From positions 310,001 to 374,000 of the forward strand of contig JBCBOS010000001.1 in the NCBI GenBank assembly GCA_039821145.1: a stretch of 64,000 nucleotides of DNA, given 5' to 3'. The translations under genes and the position numbers were made by a program. Within the stretch, counting starts at the first letter, position 1. Every line of letters begins with the position of its first letter. Under the pieces are notes generated by a model. The model was not told the DNA's origin. It searched no databases and saw only the letters and a list, made by a program, of their open reading frames with translations. The DNA is from JBCCSZ01 sp039821145 (GTDB taxonomy: Bacteria; Bacteroidota; Bacteroidia; Chitinophagales; Saprospiraceae). This document shows, one piece after another, positions 1 to 9,311 of this stretch.

Positions 1-2
1 GG

Positions 3-500
3 CTGCTCAACTTTGCCATGGGTCGACAGGTGGTTCCTTTTCAGACCATCAACTTTTTGGAGGGCAGTGAGCAAAAGGCCCATTCGGACTCCATCCACAT
101 GTCGACGGCTCCCGAGGGCTATCTCATCGCTGCCTGGACGGCCTTGGAAGACATCCACGAGGGCAATGGTCCATTGTTTTACTTTCCCGGCTCTCATCGC
201 ATGCCCTATGTCACTTGTCAGGATTATGCCTCCGGCAATACCCGCTGGCTGTTGGGGCACGAGAGTTACAAACGCTACGAGGACAAGATCGAGGCCATCG
301 TAGAGGAACAAAAATTGTCGAAGGAATTCTTTCGGGGACAGAAGGGAGATGTGTTCATTTGGCACGCCAATTTGTTGCATGGCGGCGCCCCCATCCGGCA
401 GGAAGGCAGCACTCGCAAGAGCATGGTGGCTCATTACTTTTGCGAGGATGTCATTTGTTATCACGAGATTTCACAACGCCCTGCCCTGCTCAAGCGATGA
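3..500 (+). CDS. Phytanoyl-CoA dioxygenase (PhyH)-like protein, 5' truncated
   Basis: The reading frame is already open at the window edge (codons for L-L-N-F-A precede the Met at 18), so the gene begins upstream and only its last ~165 residues are seen. The fragment has the landmarks of an Fe(II)/2-oxoglutarate oxygenase of the PhyH family: an HSD triplet (proximal His-x-Asp of the metal triad), a segment with P-G-S-H-R following 'GNGPLFYFPGSHR', and a distal His in 'WHANLLHGG'. The family hydroxylates small organic substrates; the actual substrate cannot be inferred. It ends 11 bases before the stop of a convergent gene. Truncation prevents judging its start, operon or regulation. Confidence 0.8.
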   Translation: MLNFAMGRQVVPFQTINFLEGSEQKAHSDSIHMSTAPEGYLIAAWTALEDIHEGNGPLFYFPGSHRMPYVTCQDYASGNTRWLLGHESYKRYEDKIEAIVEEQKLSKEFFRGQKGDVFIWHANLLHGGAPIRQEGSTRKSMVAHYFCEDVICYHEISQRPALLKR

Positions 501-510
501 GTAAACTTGC

Positions 511-1014
511 TCAATGCTCTGCATCGGGAAATCTGATGTCTCTCACCTTTTGAAAAACCGCTTTTTCCAGTTTTTTGCAGTCGACATCCAACATGTTGGG
601 CATCACCACCCAGCGCATGAATTCAATGAGGGGGATTTCCGCCACTGTGCAGCCCATATGGGTAAACACCATTTGCTCGTCTCGGGCATGCGCTACAAAG
701 ATGGATTCCAGCTCCGGATGATGTCTTTTGGCCAGTCCCCAGAAGGCATAGCCTCTGACGGCAGCTTTTGGATGGGAAAGAAGAAGGAGAAGTTCCTCCG
801 TTGTCGCCTTTTTCAGCAAGGCTTCAAAGCGTTTGTACGGACGCTCCTTTTTGCCAGCATAGCCCACTGCCTCAGAATAGAGCTCGTTTTGCTGCCCCAT
901 CTCACGGACCAGTTTCCGGACACTCTTGCGAATGCCATCTTTTTTGTAGACTGGCTGAGGGGGCTGCCCAAAAAGAGGGCTGCCGCAAAAAACCCAAAAG
1001 AGGAGTGCGATCAA
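511..1014 (-). CDS. Putative secreted protein with HEAT-like segment
   Basis: I do not recognise a named family. The protein has a hydrophobic N-terminus resembling a signal peptide ('ALLFWVFCGSPLFGQ'), a Lys/Arg/Glu-rich helical middle, and a segment 'SHPKAAVRGYAFWGLAKR' that reads like one HEAT repeat. The start is uncertain. The only upstream ATG (at 1080) would overlap the preceding gene by 43 bases and put 23 residues before the hydrophobic core. A TTG at 1014 places the hydrophobic core right after the initiator, so I prefer it (167 residues). It lies 23 bases downstream of the CarboxypepD_reg-like gene and is probably cotranscribed with it. The function is unknown; a periplasmic location is inferred. 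Confidence 0.6.
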   Translation of the reverse strand: MIALLFWVFCGSPLFGQPPQPVYKKDGIRKSVRKLVREMGQQNELYSEAVGYAGKKERPYKRFEALLKKATTEELLLLLSHPKAAVRGYAFWGLAKRHHPELESIFVAHARDEQMVFTHMGCTVAEIPLIEFMRWVVMPNMLDVDCKKLEKAVFQKVRDIRFPDAEH

Positions 1015-1037
1015 TGAATGTGATGGTGCTGAGAGAA

Positions 1038-1691
1038 TTATTTTTTGTCCTTTTTCTTCTTGAAATCCCCATTTTTCCAAGAATCAAAAAACTGTTTCCA
1101 GGCAATGGGATTGAAGATGTTCATGGGGGGAGCCTGACCGATGTAGTAGTAGTCGCGGGCTTGCTTGCGCAGGAAATAGTCTGCGTGTTCATCCCCATCG
1201 GAGGCAACAGATGCGCTGGCGCGTTCCAGGACCTCTTGGGCCAAGTTTTCCACTGCTCGTTCTTGTAGCTCGTTGGATACATCCATGGCCAGAAATTCGA
1301 GCTTGAAGTGCTCCCGACTCGGCCAGGGAAATACCACCGTCTCGGGCAGGTTGAATGTATCCCGGACCATGAGCTGGACAATCGAATAGCGGTCGGCATC
1401 CATGCTGTCGGGTATGGTGACTTCCACCGATTTGTACCCTACTGTAGAAAACACGATGGTATCTTCCCGCTGCACGACGATGGTAAAGAATCCTTTGAAG
1501 TCGGAATAGGTTCCTCGATTTTTTCCTTTTACCAATATGTTGGTATATGGAACCGGGTACAATTCCGCGTCGGAACCGTCGAGTACCATCCCAGAAAATT
1601 GGACCAAGTTGGAGTCAACCACCACTTGTTGGGCCTGGGCAGACTGGTACGTAAAAAGAAAAACCATCAGCAATAAAGGAAATAATCTCAT
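1038..1691 (-). CDS. Secreted CarboxypepD_reg-like domain protein
   Basis: A 217-residue protein with a clear signal peptide (MRLFPLLLMVFLFTYQSAQAQ) followed by a beta-rich segment, 'QFSGMVLDGSDAELYPVPYTNILVKG...GTYSDFKGFFTIVV...IVFSTVGYKSVEV'. That pattern is the carboxypeptidase regulatory-like (CarboxypepD_reg-like) beta-sandwich common in Bacteroidota envelope proteins. The C-terminal half is helical and polar and ends in a lysine run. The frame is open 132 bases further upstream, but the ATG at 1691 is chosen because the signal peptide begins there. The next gene follows after 23 bases, suggesting an operon of two secreted proteins. A TonB plug/barrel is absent, so this is not a SusC-type receptor. 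Role unknown. Confidence 0.75.
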   Translation of the reverse strand: MRLFPLLLMVFLFTYQSAQAQQVVVDSNLVQFSGMVLDGSDAELYPVPYTNILVKGKNRGTYSDFKGFFTIVVQREDTIVFSTVGYKSVEVTIPDSMDADRYSIVQLMVRDTFNLPETVVFPWPSREHFKLEFLAMDVSNELQERAVENLAQEVLERASASVASDGDEHADYFLRKQARDYYYIGQAPPMNIFNPIAWKQFFDSWKNGDFKKKKDKK

Positions 1692-1905
1692 CGTCTCAAG
1701 TTGAATGAATGTATATTTTGGAACAACACACCAGGGAATACTGTTCGAAACAAGATAGCCCTTTTTGGTGGTCTGCCCTATTAATAGAGTCCAAAAAGGC
1801 CAGTTGGGTTGCCCACTTGTCAAGTCTAAACGATTCTTAGGAGGCCTTACAAGTTTGCGACAAAATCGATTAACATCCCTTTAACAGCTCGATGTTGTGG
1901 TCTGG

Positions 1906-4314
1906 TCAAAACCCCACTGCGATGTCCAATACTTCCTCCATTTTGTCAACGTAGTGAAATTTGAGCCCCTTGATGTACTCCTCTTTGACCTCTTCGACAT
2001 GCTTTTCATTTTCCCGGCACAAGATGATTTCTTTCATACCCGCTCGCTTGGCAGCTAGGATTTTTTCCTTGATTCCTCCTACGGGAAGGACTTTTCCTCG
2101 CAAGGTGATCTCGCCAGTCATGGCCAGATATGGCTTGACAGCTTGCTTGTTGAGACCCGATACCAAAGCGGTGAGCATGGTAATGCCTGCGGAAGGTCCA
2201 TCTTTGGGAATGGCTCCCTCAGGCACGTGAATGTGGAAATCCGTTTTTGAGAAGCGTTCACTTTCTATGCCCAGTTTTTCGCAATTGGCTTTGATGTAAG
2301 ATAGGGCGGTGGTTGCCGATTCTTTCATGACATCTCCCAGGTTTCCGGTCAAGGTCAATTTGCCGTTGCCCTTGCTGAGACTGGTCTCGATGAAGAGGAT
2401 GTCGCCACCGAACTGGGTCCAGGCGAGTCCCACGGAAACCCCTGCCACATGGTGGTCTTTGTACAAATCAGAGCTGAATTTGATGGGGCCAAGCATGTCT
2501 TTGAGGTCCGTCCCTTTGACCGTCACATTGTACTTCTCTTCCATGGCCACCTTTTTGGCGACGTGGCGCATGACGCGGGCGATGTTTCTGTCGAGAGAGC
2601 GCACCCCTGATTCGCGCGTGTATTCCTTGGCAATCTGTTGGATGACAGGGCCTCTCAGCTTGACATCGCTTGCTTTCAGTCCGTGTTCTTGCCGCTGTTT
2701 GGGCACCAGGTGTCGCTGTGCAATCTCCACTTTCTCTTCCTGAGAATACCCACTGATGTGGATGACCTCCATCCGATCCAGGAGCGCAGGCTGAACAGAA
2801 TTGAGTGAATTGGCAGTGGCGATGAACATGACCTTGGACAGATCGTATTCGTGTTCCAGATAATTGTCGTGGAAGGTGGCATTTTGCTCCGGATCAAGTA
2901 CTTCCAAGAGAGCCGAGGAGGGATCGCCTCTGAAGTCTTTGCCAATCTTGTCGATCTCGTCCAGGATGAAAACGGGATTGGAAGAGCCCACCTTTTTGAG
3001 CGATTGGATGATGCGCCCTGGCATGGCCCCGATGTAGGTCCGCCTGTGGCCTCGGATTTCAGACTCATCGTGCAAGCCACCCAATGACATCCGGACAAAT
3101 TTCCGCTTCAATGCCTGGGCGATGGACTTGCCCAAAGATGTTTTGCCCACACCTGGAGGGCCTACCAAACACAAAATCGGAGCTTTCATGTCTCCTTTGA
3201 GCTTGAGCACAGCCAGGTGTTCCAATATGCGTTCTTTGACATCCTCTAGGCCAAAGTGATCCTTGTCCAGGACCTGCTTTACCTTTTTGAGGTTGAAATT
3301 GTCTTTGGTGAAAATGCCCCAGGGAAGGTCGAGCATCAATTCGAGGTAATTGACCAACACGGAGTATTCGGCCACTTGAGGATTGATGCGCTGCAGTTTG
3401 TTCCATTCTTTTTGGAAGGACTCCCGTACCTCTTTGGGCCACTTCATCTTGAGCGAGCGCTCCTTGAGCACTTTGAGTTCTTCCTCCTGTGGATTTTGCC
3501 CCAATTCCTCCTGAATGGTCTTCAACTGTTGGTTGAGGTAATAATCTCGCTGTTGCTTCTCTATGTCTCCCCGGACCTTCATCTCGATTTGGTCTTTGAG
3601 TTCCAACATGCGAAGCTCTCCGTCCATGTGTTCGAGTACGGTTTGGGCCTTTTCAAAGAGATTGTCAATTTCGAGTATGGTTTGCTTGATCTCCACTTTG
3701 ACCCCCAGATTGGACGCGATGAAGTTGATGAGGAAGCCATCCTGAGAAATGTTGCCCAGCATGACAGCTGCTTCTGAAGGGATGTTGGGCGACAGCTTGA
3801 TGATCTGGTGCGCCTTGTCTTTGATGGAAGAAATCATGGCCTTGAATTCGAGATTGTTGTTTTCCACCATGGTCGTTTTCAAAGGCTGTACCCCGCCCTT
3901 GAGATAGGGCGTTGTTTGGTCCATCCGAAGAAGTTTGAAGCGCCTGCGTCCCTGCAAAATGGCAGTGGCTGTCCCATCGGGCATCTTCAACAATTTGATG
4001 ATCCGCGCGATGGTTCCGTATTGGTAGAGGTCTTCTGCGGTGGGATCCTCCACCTTAGCGTCTTTTTGAGAGAGCACGGCGATGAGACGATCCGATTCGT
4101 GCGCCTCATTGATTGCCCGAATGGACTTGTCGCGTCCTACTGTGATGGGGATGATGATTCCGGGGAACAGTACGGTATTCTTCAGCGCCAAGACAGGCAT
4201 CTGTTCCGGAAAGTTTTCGTCAGAAGAGGGGTCTAAATTTTCGTCGATGGAAAAGATAGGCATGAATTCGGTCTCTTCAACCACATTCGGAGGCAAAAAT
4301 AGGTTTTCGAACAT
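1906..4314 (-). CDS. lon: ATP-dependent Lon protease
   Basis: A typical bacterial LonA of about 802 residues. It has an N-terminal substrate-binding LAN domain ('MPVLALKNTVLFPGIIIPITVGRDKSI'), a coiled-coil middle, an AAA+ module with Walker A GPPGVGKTS near residue 390 and a Walker B-like 'FILDEIDKI', and a C-terminal Ser-Lys protease domain with the nucleophile in 'PKDGPSAGITM' (near 707) and the catalytic lysine in 'GGIKEKILAAKRAG' (near 750). Lon degrades misfolded and selected regulatory proteins in the cytoplasm. The frame is open 40 codons further upstream to an ATG at 4434, but the start at 4314 (MFENLFLPPN) gives the usual family length. The gene stands alone between intergenic gaps, with no obvious heat-shock operator. 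Confidence 0.95.
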   Translation of the reverse strand: MFENLFLPPNVVEETEFMPIFSIDENLDPSSDENFPEQMPVLALKNTVLFPGIIIPITVGRDKSIRAINEAHESDRLIAVLSQKDAKVEDPTAEDLYQYGTIARIIKLLKMPDGTATAILQGRRRFKLLRMDQTTPYLKGGVQPLKTTMVENNNLEFKAMISSIKDKAHQIIKLSPNIPSEAAVMLGNISQDGFLINFIASNLGVKVEIKQTILEIDNLFEKAQTVLEHMDGELRMLELKDQIEMKVRGDIEKQQRDYYLNQQLKTIQEELGQNPQEEELKVLKERSLKMKWPKEVRESFQKEWNKLQRINPQVAEYSVLVNYLELMLDLPWGIFTKDNFNLKKVKQVLDKDHFGLEDVKERILEHLAVLKLKGDMKAPILCLVGPPGVGKTSLGKSIAQALKRKFVRMSLGGLHDESEIRGHRRTYIGAMPGRIIQSLKKVGSSNPVFILDEIDKIGKDFRGDPSSALLEVLDPEQNATFHDNYLEHEYDLSKVMFIATANSLNSVQPALLDRMEVIHISGYSQEEKVEIAQRHLVPKQRQEHGLKASDVKLRGPVIQQIAKEYTRESGVRSLDRNIARVMRHVAKKVAMEEKYNVTVKGTDLKDMLGPIKFSSDLYKDHHVAGVSVGLAWTQFGGDILFIETSLSKGNGKLTLTGNLGDVMKESATTALSYIKANCEKLGIESERFSKTDFHIHVPEGAIPKDGPSAGITMLTALVSGLNKQAVKPYLAMTGEITLRGKVLPVGGIKEKILAAKRAGMKEIILCRENEKHVEEVKEEYIKGLKFHYVDKMEEVLDIAVGF

Positions 4315-4703
4315 ATCGCTAAATGATTCAAGTTGCGATTTACACAAGCATTCAAAAAAAAGCTCGTCGACAGAGGTGCTGTCTGGAAGCCGATTCAAAA
4401 AGAGGGCATCTCCCTGAGGACCCACCCTTTCCATTCACGAGACAATACAATCTATGGACCGATGGCGAGAACAACTGTCCTCCCTTGGTCAGGCTGCCTT
4501 TTTAGAAGGCGGTCAAGTTTTGTGCCACGGCCAATATCATCAATCACAAGCCTTTTTTGGCAGATGAGATGGCAAAATGATGTCTGAGAACGACAAAAAG
4601 TCATGTACTCTCACGGAATACCTGACAATATAGAGAGCGCCGGATGCCTGTTTCACAGACATCCGGCGCTCTTTGGTTTATGGTCAAAGTAAGGAAGTAG
4701 GGA
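4315..4703. other. Intergenic region between parE and lon
   Basis: This gap holds the parE terminator hairpin and the region upstream of lon. The last 120 bases before lon are in frame with it and could encode an N-terminal extension (from ATG at 4434), but the extension has no Lon-family features. I see no convincing separate gene. Confidence 0.5.
4634..4672 (-). terminator. Intrinsic terminator of parE
   Basis: A perfect 13-bp inverted repeat (4634-4646 with 4660-4672, arm AGAGCGCCGGATG) encloses a 13-base loop that can pair further (CTGT/ACAG). It lies 32 bases beyond the parE stop. The T-rich run is clearer on the plus strand, so it may act in both directions. Confidence 0.75.
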
Positions 4704-6641
4704 TCAGCTCAGGGCCCCTTCTTTTTTCGTCTTTGGAGAAGTTGCTGCTTCTTTTTCGTCCTCTTCTTCTACCTCATCCATTTCTACCCGCAAGTTGTCG
4801 ATGATGAACTCTTGGCGAGTGGGGGTATTTTTTCCCATGTAATACTGTAGGACGTGGTCGATGTTGGTATCTTCATTGAGTACGACAGGTTCCAGGCGGA
4901 TGTCTTCTCCGATGAAGTCGCTGAATTCGCTGGGAGAAATTTCACCCAGCCCCTTGAATCGGGTCACTTCGGCTTTTCCACGAAGGCTTTTGATGGCCTT
5001 TTGTTTTTCTTGCTCACTGTAGCAATAGATGGTCTTGCGCTTGTCCCGCACTCGAAAGAGTGGTGTCTCGAAGATGTAGAGGTGACCAGAGCGGACCAGA
5101 TCAGGGAAAAACTGTAGGAAGAACGTCAGGAGGAGCAAGCGAATGTGCATGCCATCAACGTCGGCATCTGTGGCGATGACCACCCGGTTGAATCGCAAGC
5201 CATCCAGGCCATCTTCTATGTTGAGCGCATGTTGCAAGAGGTTGAGCTCTTCGTTTTGATAGACCACCTTTTTGGTCATTCCAAAGCAGTTGAGCGGCTT
5301 TCCTCGCAGGCTGAAGACGGCATGGTGCTGAACATCTCGTGCCTTGGTGATGGAGCCGCTTGCAGAATCCCCCTCGGTAATGAAGATGGTGGATTTGAGT
5401 CGACCTTCCTCCGTAGAGGTACGAGAGCGAGAATTGTCGTTGAAGTGGATTCGGCAGTCCCGCAATTTCTTGTTGTGGAGATTCGCTTTTTTGGCTCTTT
5501 GGTTGGCGAGTTTTTTGATGCCGGCGATCTCAGTGCGTTCCCGTTGGGACTGTATGATGCGCTTTTCCAGTGCCTCAGCTACCTCCGGATGGGTGTGAAG
5601 GAAGTTGTCGAGTTCTCTGGACAGGAAGTCGTTGACAAAGGTGCGAACCGTCTTTCCTTTGGGAGCGATGTTTTGCGAGCCCAGCTTGGTTTTGGTCTGC
5701 GACTCAAATACAGGTTCTTCTACTCTCACACTCACAGCGGCGATGATGGAGGCCCGGACGTCCCTTGGGTCATACGTTTTTTTGCTGCCCTTGGTACTGA
5801 AAAACGAACGCACGGTATTGGCAACACTTTCCTTGAAGGCATTCAAGTGAGTTCCTCCTTGGGTGGTATTCTGCCCATTGACAAAGGAATAGTACTGCTC
5901 GCCGTATTGTTGGCCGTGGGTCAGGGCGATTTCAATGTCTTCGCCTTTGAGGTGAATGATGGGATAGCGCAACTGGTCGGAACCAGTTTTTTTGCTCAGT
6001 AGGTCCAGCAAGCCATTGCGGGAATAGAGAGACTTGCCGTTCAAGTTGAGGCGAAGCCCTGCATTTAGGTAGGCATAATTCCACAATTGGGACTCCAAGA
6101 AGTCGGGACGGAAGGAATAATTCTTGAAAATGCTGTCATCAGGGCGAAATTGGACCAGCGTTCCGTTTTCTTCCGCTGATTTTTTGACCCGCTGATCACT
6201 GGTGAGTTCTCCCTTCTCAAATTCGGCAATTTTGGTTTTGCCATCTCGAACAGATTGTACCCTGAAGTAGTTGGACAGCGCATTGACTGCCTTGGTACCA
6301 ACACCATTGAGACCGACAGACTTTTTGAAGGCCTTGGAGTCGTATTTTCCTCCTGTATTGATTTTGGAAACACAATCCACCACTTTTCCCAGTGGAATGC
6401 CACGGCCAAAGTCTCGTACACTGACTTCTCCTTCTCCCACTTTGATCTCGATGGTTTTGCCATGCCCCATGACGTATTCATCAATGGAGTTGTCAAGAAC
6501 TTCTTTGATCAGGATGTAAATGCCATCGTCAGGAGAGGAGCCATCCCCCAATTTTCCGATGTACATTCCAGGACGCATGCGAATGTGTTCCTTCCAATCT
6601 AATGAGCGTATGTTGTCTTCGGTATAACTTACATTGGCCAT
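4704..6641 (-). CDS. parE: DNA topoisomerase IV subunit B (ParE/GyrB-type)
   Basis: A 645-residue type IIA topoisomerase B subunit. The N-terminal GHKL ATPase shows 'EVLDNSIDEY', 'VRDFGRGIPLG' and 'GLNGVGTKAVNALS'; the transducer follows; the TOPRIM domain shows EGDSASGSI near 424 and the DADVDGMHIR metal-binding segment near 500; the end 'ITRFKGLGEISPSEF' is family-typical. Together with ParC it decatenates daughter chromosomes using ATP. The length is close to ParE (about 630) and shorter than most GyrB, and the 'MRPGMYIGKLGDGS' opening resembles the Bacteroidota topoisomerase IV branch. ParC is not in the window. The acidic tail (EVEEEDEKEAATSP) is probably disordered. A strong hairpin terminator follows. 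Confidence 0.93.
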   Translation of the reverse strand: MANVSYTEDNIRSLDWKEHIRMRPGMYIGKLGDGSSPDDGIYILIKEVLDNSIDEYVMGHGKTIEIKVGEGEVSVRDFGRGIPLGKVVDCVSKINTGGKYDSKAFKKSVGLNGVGTKAVNALSNYFRVQSVRDGKTKIAEFEKGELTSDQRVKKSAEENGTLVQFRPDDSIFKNYSFRPDFLESQLWNYAYLNAGLRLNLNGKSLYSRNGLLDLLSKKTGSDQLRYPIIHLKGEDIEIALTHGQQYGEQYYSFVNGQNTTQGGTHLNAFKESVANTVRSFFSTKGSKKTYDPRDVRASIIAAVSVRVEEPVFESQTKTKLGSQNIAPKGKTVRTFVNDFLSRELDNFLHTHPEVAEALEKRIIQSQRERTEIAGIKKLANQRAKKANLHNKKLRDCRIHFNDNSRSRTSTEEGRLKSTIFITEGDSASGSITKARDVQHHAVFSLRGKPLNCFGMTKKVVYQNEELNLLQHALNIEDGLDGLRFNRVVIATDADVDGMHIRLLLLTFFLQFFPDLVRSGHLYIFETPLFRVRDKRKTIYCYSEQEKQKAIKSLRGKAEVTRFKGLGEISPSEFSDFIGEDIRLEPVVLNEDTNIDHVLQYYMGKNTPTRQEFIIDNLRVEMDEVEEEDEKEAATSPKTKKEGALS

Positions 6642-6789
6642 AGAGAAAAGTTGAGTGCTTCAGTTACAAAAGTGGACGTTGCGGGATGGCGCCCGGCAAA
6701 GTCAGAACTACAAAAATAAGGAATCCGCATGAAAAATTACCGACTGATTCCAAAAGCACGGAAAACGAAAGCGCCTCTGGGCTTGGGTA

Positions 6790-7623
6790 TTATGCCCGTC
6801 CGGCTTCCAGCAGTTGAAGAACGAGGGGGCCTGGCTCTTGGCTCAGGCGAAGATTGTTGAGTTCGCGAACCAGCTCGTGATTCACATCATAAGTCATGAA
6901 ATCAATCGAAGAATCTCTGTCGTCCCAAATCGACAACTTGAGCTCCACCGCAAAGGTCTTGGCCAAATCTCCCATACTGGTGGCATGGGCACGGGAGCGC
7001 CCCAGGGCAATGAACAAATCAATGATGGCCATTCGAATGATCTCATATTGATCGATGTACATCAACATCTGCACAAAGTTTTTTCCTTTGTACTGCTTGC
7101 CAATCCGCAGCATTTTCTCCTTCAGCTCTTCGGTGCTGTATCCCAACAATCCGGCTCTGTATTGCCACCATTTGCGAGGCGATCCATTGCGGTCCTCAAA
7201 ATGCTGTTTGTGCAATTCTGCCACAGATTGCTGACAGGACATCAGCCCCATGACTTTGGTCAACTCCAATACCATGGTCACTTCGTCTTTGCCCAGGCTG
7301 ACTCTTGGATCTGGCTTGTCTTCCACTTTCATCAGGTAGCACGCGCACTCTTTTTTGTGCTCACTGGAGGAGTTGAGTACAATCAAGCGAGCCAATTCTA
7401 CGGACAGATAAAAATCCTTTTGCTTGCTGTGCTTGAGTGGGCGAGCAGCAAAGTCCTTCATCTCGATCGGGTAGCGAATGTCATCCTTGAAAGCATAGAC
7501 ATCCGATAGCCATTTGGTCAGGTGGCTGTTGTACTTGTGTACGGGGAGTACCAAGGCGCGAAACAATTGAACAGCCGTTACGACTTTTGTTCCTTTTTTG
7601 CTGATTAAAATGGGAAGATCCAT
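6790..7623 (-). CDS. AntA/AntB antirepressor-like domain protein
   Basis: A 277-residue soluble protein. Residues ~4-105 ('PILISKKGTKVVTAVQLFRAL...HLTKWLSDVYAF...DFYLSVELARLIVL...HKKECACYLM') follow the pattern of AntA/AntB antirepressor domains: a V-x-A-x-x-L helix, a conserved Trp, then Y/F-Y-L-S/T-x-(D/E)-x-A-x-x-I. The second half is helical and unrecognised. The family is best known from phages, but no phage gene is nearby, so this is probably a resident DNA-binding or regulatory protein. It is transcribed divergently from the HTTM gene across about 300 AT-rich bases, so it could regulate that gene (inference). The family call is made from the pattern only and is moderate in confidence. 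Confidence 0.5.
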   Translation of the reverse strand: MDLPILISKKGTKVVTAVQLFRALVLPVHKYNSHLTKWLSDVYAFKDDIRYPIEMKDFAARPLKHSKQKDFYLSVELARLIVLNSSSEHKKECACYLMKVEDKPDPRVSLGKDEVTMVLELTKVMGLMSCQQSVAELHKQHFEDRNGSPRKWWQYRAGLLGYSTEELKEKMLRIGKQYKGKNFVQMLMYIDQYEIIRMAIIDLFIALGRSRAHATSMGDLAKTFAVELKLSIWDDRDSSIDFMTYDVNHELVRELNNLRLSQEPGPLVLQLLEAGRA

Positions 7624-7925
7624 GAGTGAAAAATTAAAACAATTTATTTAACTAAAACAATCTCTTCTGTATCCATCGATCTTTATACTCGCAAAATACA
7701 GACAAAAAGTTGAAAAATCAACACAAAAATGATAAAAATCGACTTTTACATACATTTTTTGTTTTAAAAACACACCAAATCAAGTTCATCTGTTGCAAAA
7801 TCGCCAACTTTACCCGCACCGCATACATAACTATTTTGTATACACTTTCGTTTTTTTCCTCCCCTTCCCTTATCTTTCGAAGGAAAGCAGAATCCTCAAA
7901 GCATCAAGAAAAAGTGTCAAGTGGT
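7624..7925. other. AT-rich divergent intergenic region
   Basis: About 300 bases of AT-rich sequence between the divergent AntA-like and HTTM genes. It probably holds both promoters. The frame of the HTTM gene remains open back to 7710, but that stretch (Lys/Phe/Ile-rich, no domain) looks like untranslated AT-rich DNA. No gene is seen. Confidence 0.5.
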
Positions 7926-9311
7926 ATGTGGAGATTATTTCAAAAAGTCGATGTCCATTCCCTCGTATTTTTGCGAATTGTATTCGGTATACTGGCATTT
8001 GCCGATGTATTGTCGAGTTGGATTTACAAACATTTTTACCTACAGGTCTTCGATCCCGACAGCTTCCGCTTCACCTACTATGGCTTTCAGTGGGTTCAGC
8101 CCTTTCCAGAGCCATTCATGTCACTGTTTTTCATCCTCACCCTTCTGGCGAGCATCGGCATTGCCATTGGTTGGCGTTATCGGTGGTGCTGCACTTGGTA
8201 TGCAGTGGCTTTCACCTATTTGTTCCTACTGGACAAGTCCTTTTACCTCAACCACGGCTACCTGTTTTGTTGGCTGAGCTTCCTGATGATCTTCTTGCCC
8301 GCCCAGCACGCCTTTTCGGCCGATGTACTCGCAGGCAGGGTCTCGCGCTGGTCGAAGATTCCCTTTTGGCCACTGTTCATTCTCCGCTTTACCATGGGCT
8401 TGGTCTACTTTTATGGTGGCCTGGCCAAGATCAATGCCGACTGGCTCAACGGCATGCCTCTCAAATTGTGGCTCAAGGCCAAGAGTGACATGCCGCTGCT
8501 CGGGCCGCTGTGGGAACAGGAATGGGTGGCCTATTTCATGAGTTACGGTGGCTTGGGGCTGGACCTATTTGTCACCTTCTTCCTACTCTCTAGCCGAACG
8601 CGAATCTGGGCCTTGCTATTTACCATCTTTTTTCACAGCGTCAATCTGATCATATTCAAAATCGGCATCTTCCCCTTTCTGTCCGTGGCCATGACACTGA
8701 TGTTCTTCGCCCCCAATTTCCCCTTGATCATCCTAGATTGGTTGCAGAAAAGGCTCCCCTTCATCGCCCGACCGCGACAAGCTTGGCAACGAACGGTGGC
8801 CGCCATTCCCCCCTCCGATCCTCCTGCTCCTAGCGAAGGGCGCCAGAGATGGATCGTCGGCCTGATCGGGCTGTATGCGCTGATTCACATGACCCTTCCC
8901 TTCCGACAATACTATTTCCCCGGCCCCACGGCATGGACAGAAGAAGGCCATCGCTATGCCTGGCGGATGATGCTTCGCTCCAAAAGTGGCTATGGAAACT
9001 TTACCGTAAAAAATCTCCAAACGGGAGAAACCTTCCGCGAAAACCCCAAAGACTACTTGCCGCGCAAGGCAAAGCGAAAGATGTACACCCATCCGGATAT
9101 GATCCTCCAATTTGCACATCTACTACGCGATCAATACCACGAAAAAGGAATGACAGAGGTCGCTGTCTATGCCGACATACGGGTGCGCCTCAACGGCCGC
9201 AGGGCCCAGCAATACGTGGACGAAACAGTGGATTTGGCAAAAGTAGAATGGTCCTTTTTCGAACCGTCAGAGTGGATCTTGCCTTTTCGGGAGGAGGAGG
9301 AACACAAATGA
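7926..9311 (+). CDS. HTTM-domain membrane protein (vitamin K-dependent gamma-carboxylase homologue)
   Basis: A 461-residue polytopic membrane protein. It opens with 'VDVHSLVFLRIVFGILAFADVLSSW' and continues through several hydrophobic helices to about residue 280, including 'KSFYLNHGYLFCWLSFLMIFLPA' and the hallmark 'VYFYGGLAKINADWLNGMPLKLWL'. This layout and these motifs are those of the HTTM domain shared with vitamin K-dependent gamma-glutamyl carboxylase. The C-terminal ~170 residues are soluble, as in the carboxylase family. Bacterial homologues are known, but their substrates and activities are mostly undefined, so carboxylation of a partner protein is only a possibility. The ATG at 7926 is chosen because the conserved region begins right after it. 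It faces the AntA-like gene divergently and converges on a lipoprotein gene. Confidence 0.82.
   Translation: MWRLFQKVDVHSLVFLRIVFGILAFADVLSSWIYKHFYLQVFDPDSFRFTYYGFQWVQPFPEPFMSLFFILTLLASIGIAIGWRYRWCCTWYAVAFTYLFLLDKSFYLNHGYLFCWLSFLMIFLPAQHAFSADVLAGRVSRWSKIPFWPLFILRFTMGLVYFYGGLAKINADWLNGMPLKLWLKAKSDMPLLGPLWEQEWVAYFMSYGGLGLDLFVTFFLLSSRTRIWALLFTIFFHSVNLIIFKIGIFPFLSVAMTLMFFAPNFPLIILDWLQKRLPFIARPRQAWQRTVAAIPPSDPPAPSEGRQRWIVGLIGLYALIHMTLPFRQYYFPGPTAWTEEGHRYAWRMMLRSKSGYGNFTVKNLQTGETFRENPKDYLPRKAKRKMYTHPDMILQFAHLLRDQYHEKGMTEVAVYADIRVRLNGRRAQQYVDETVDLAKVEWSFFEPSEWILPFREEEEHK

Noticed and set aside
6790..7623. Prophage remnant, based on the AntA-like domain
   Set aside because: No integrase, attachment repeats or structural phage genes on either side; neighbours are chromosomal housekeeping genes.
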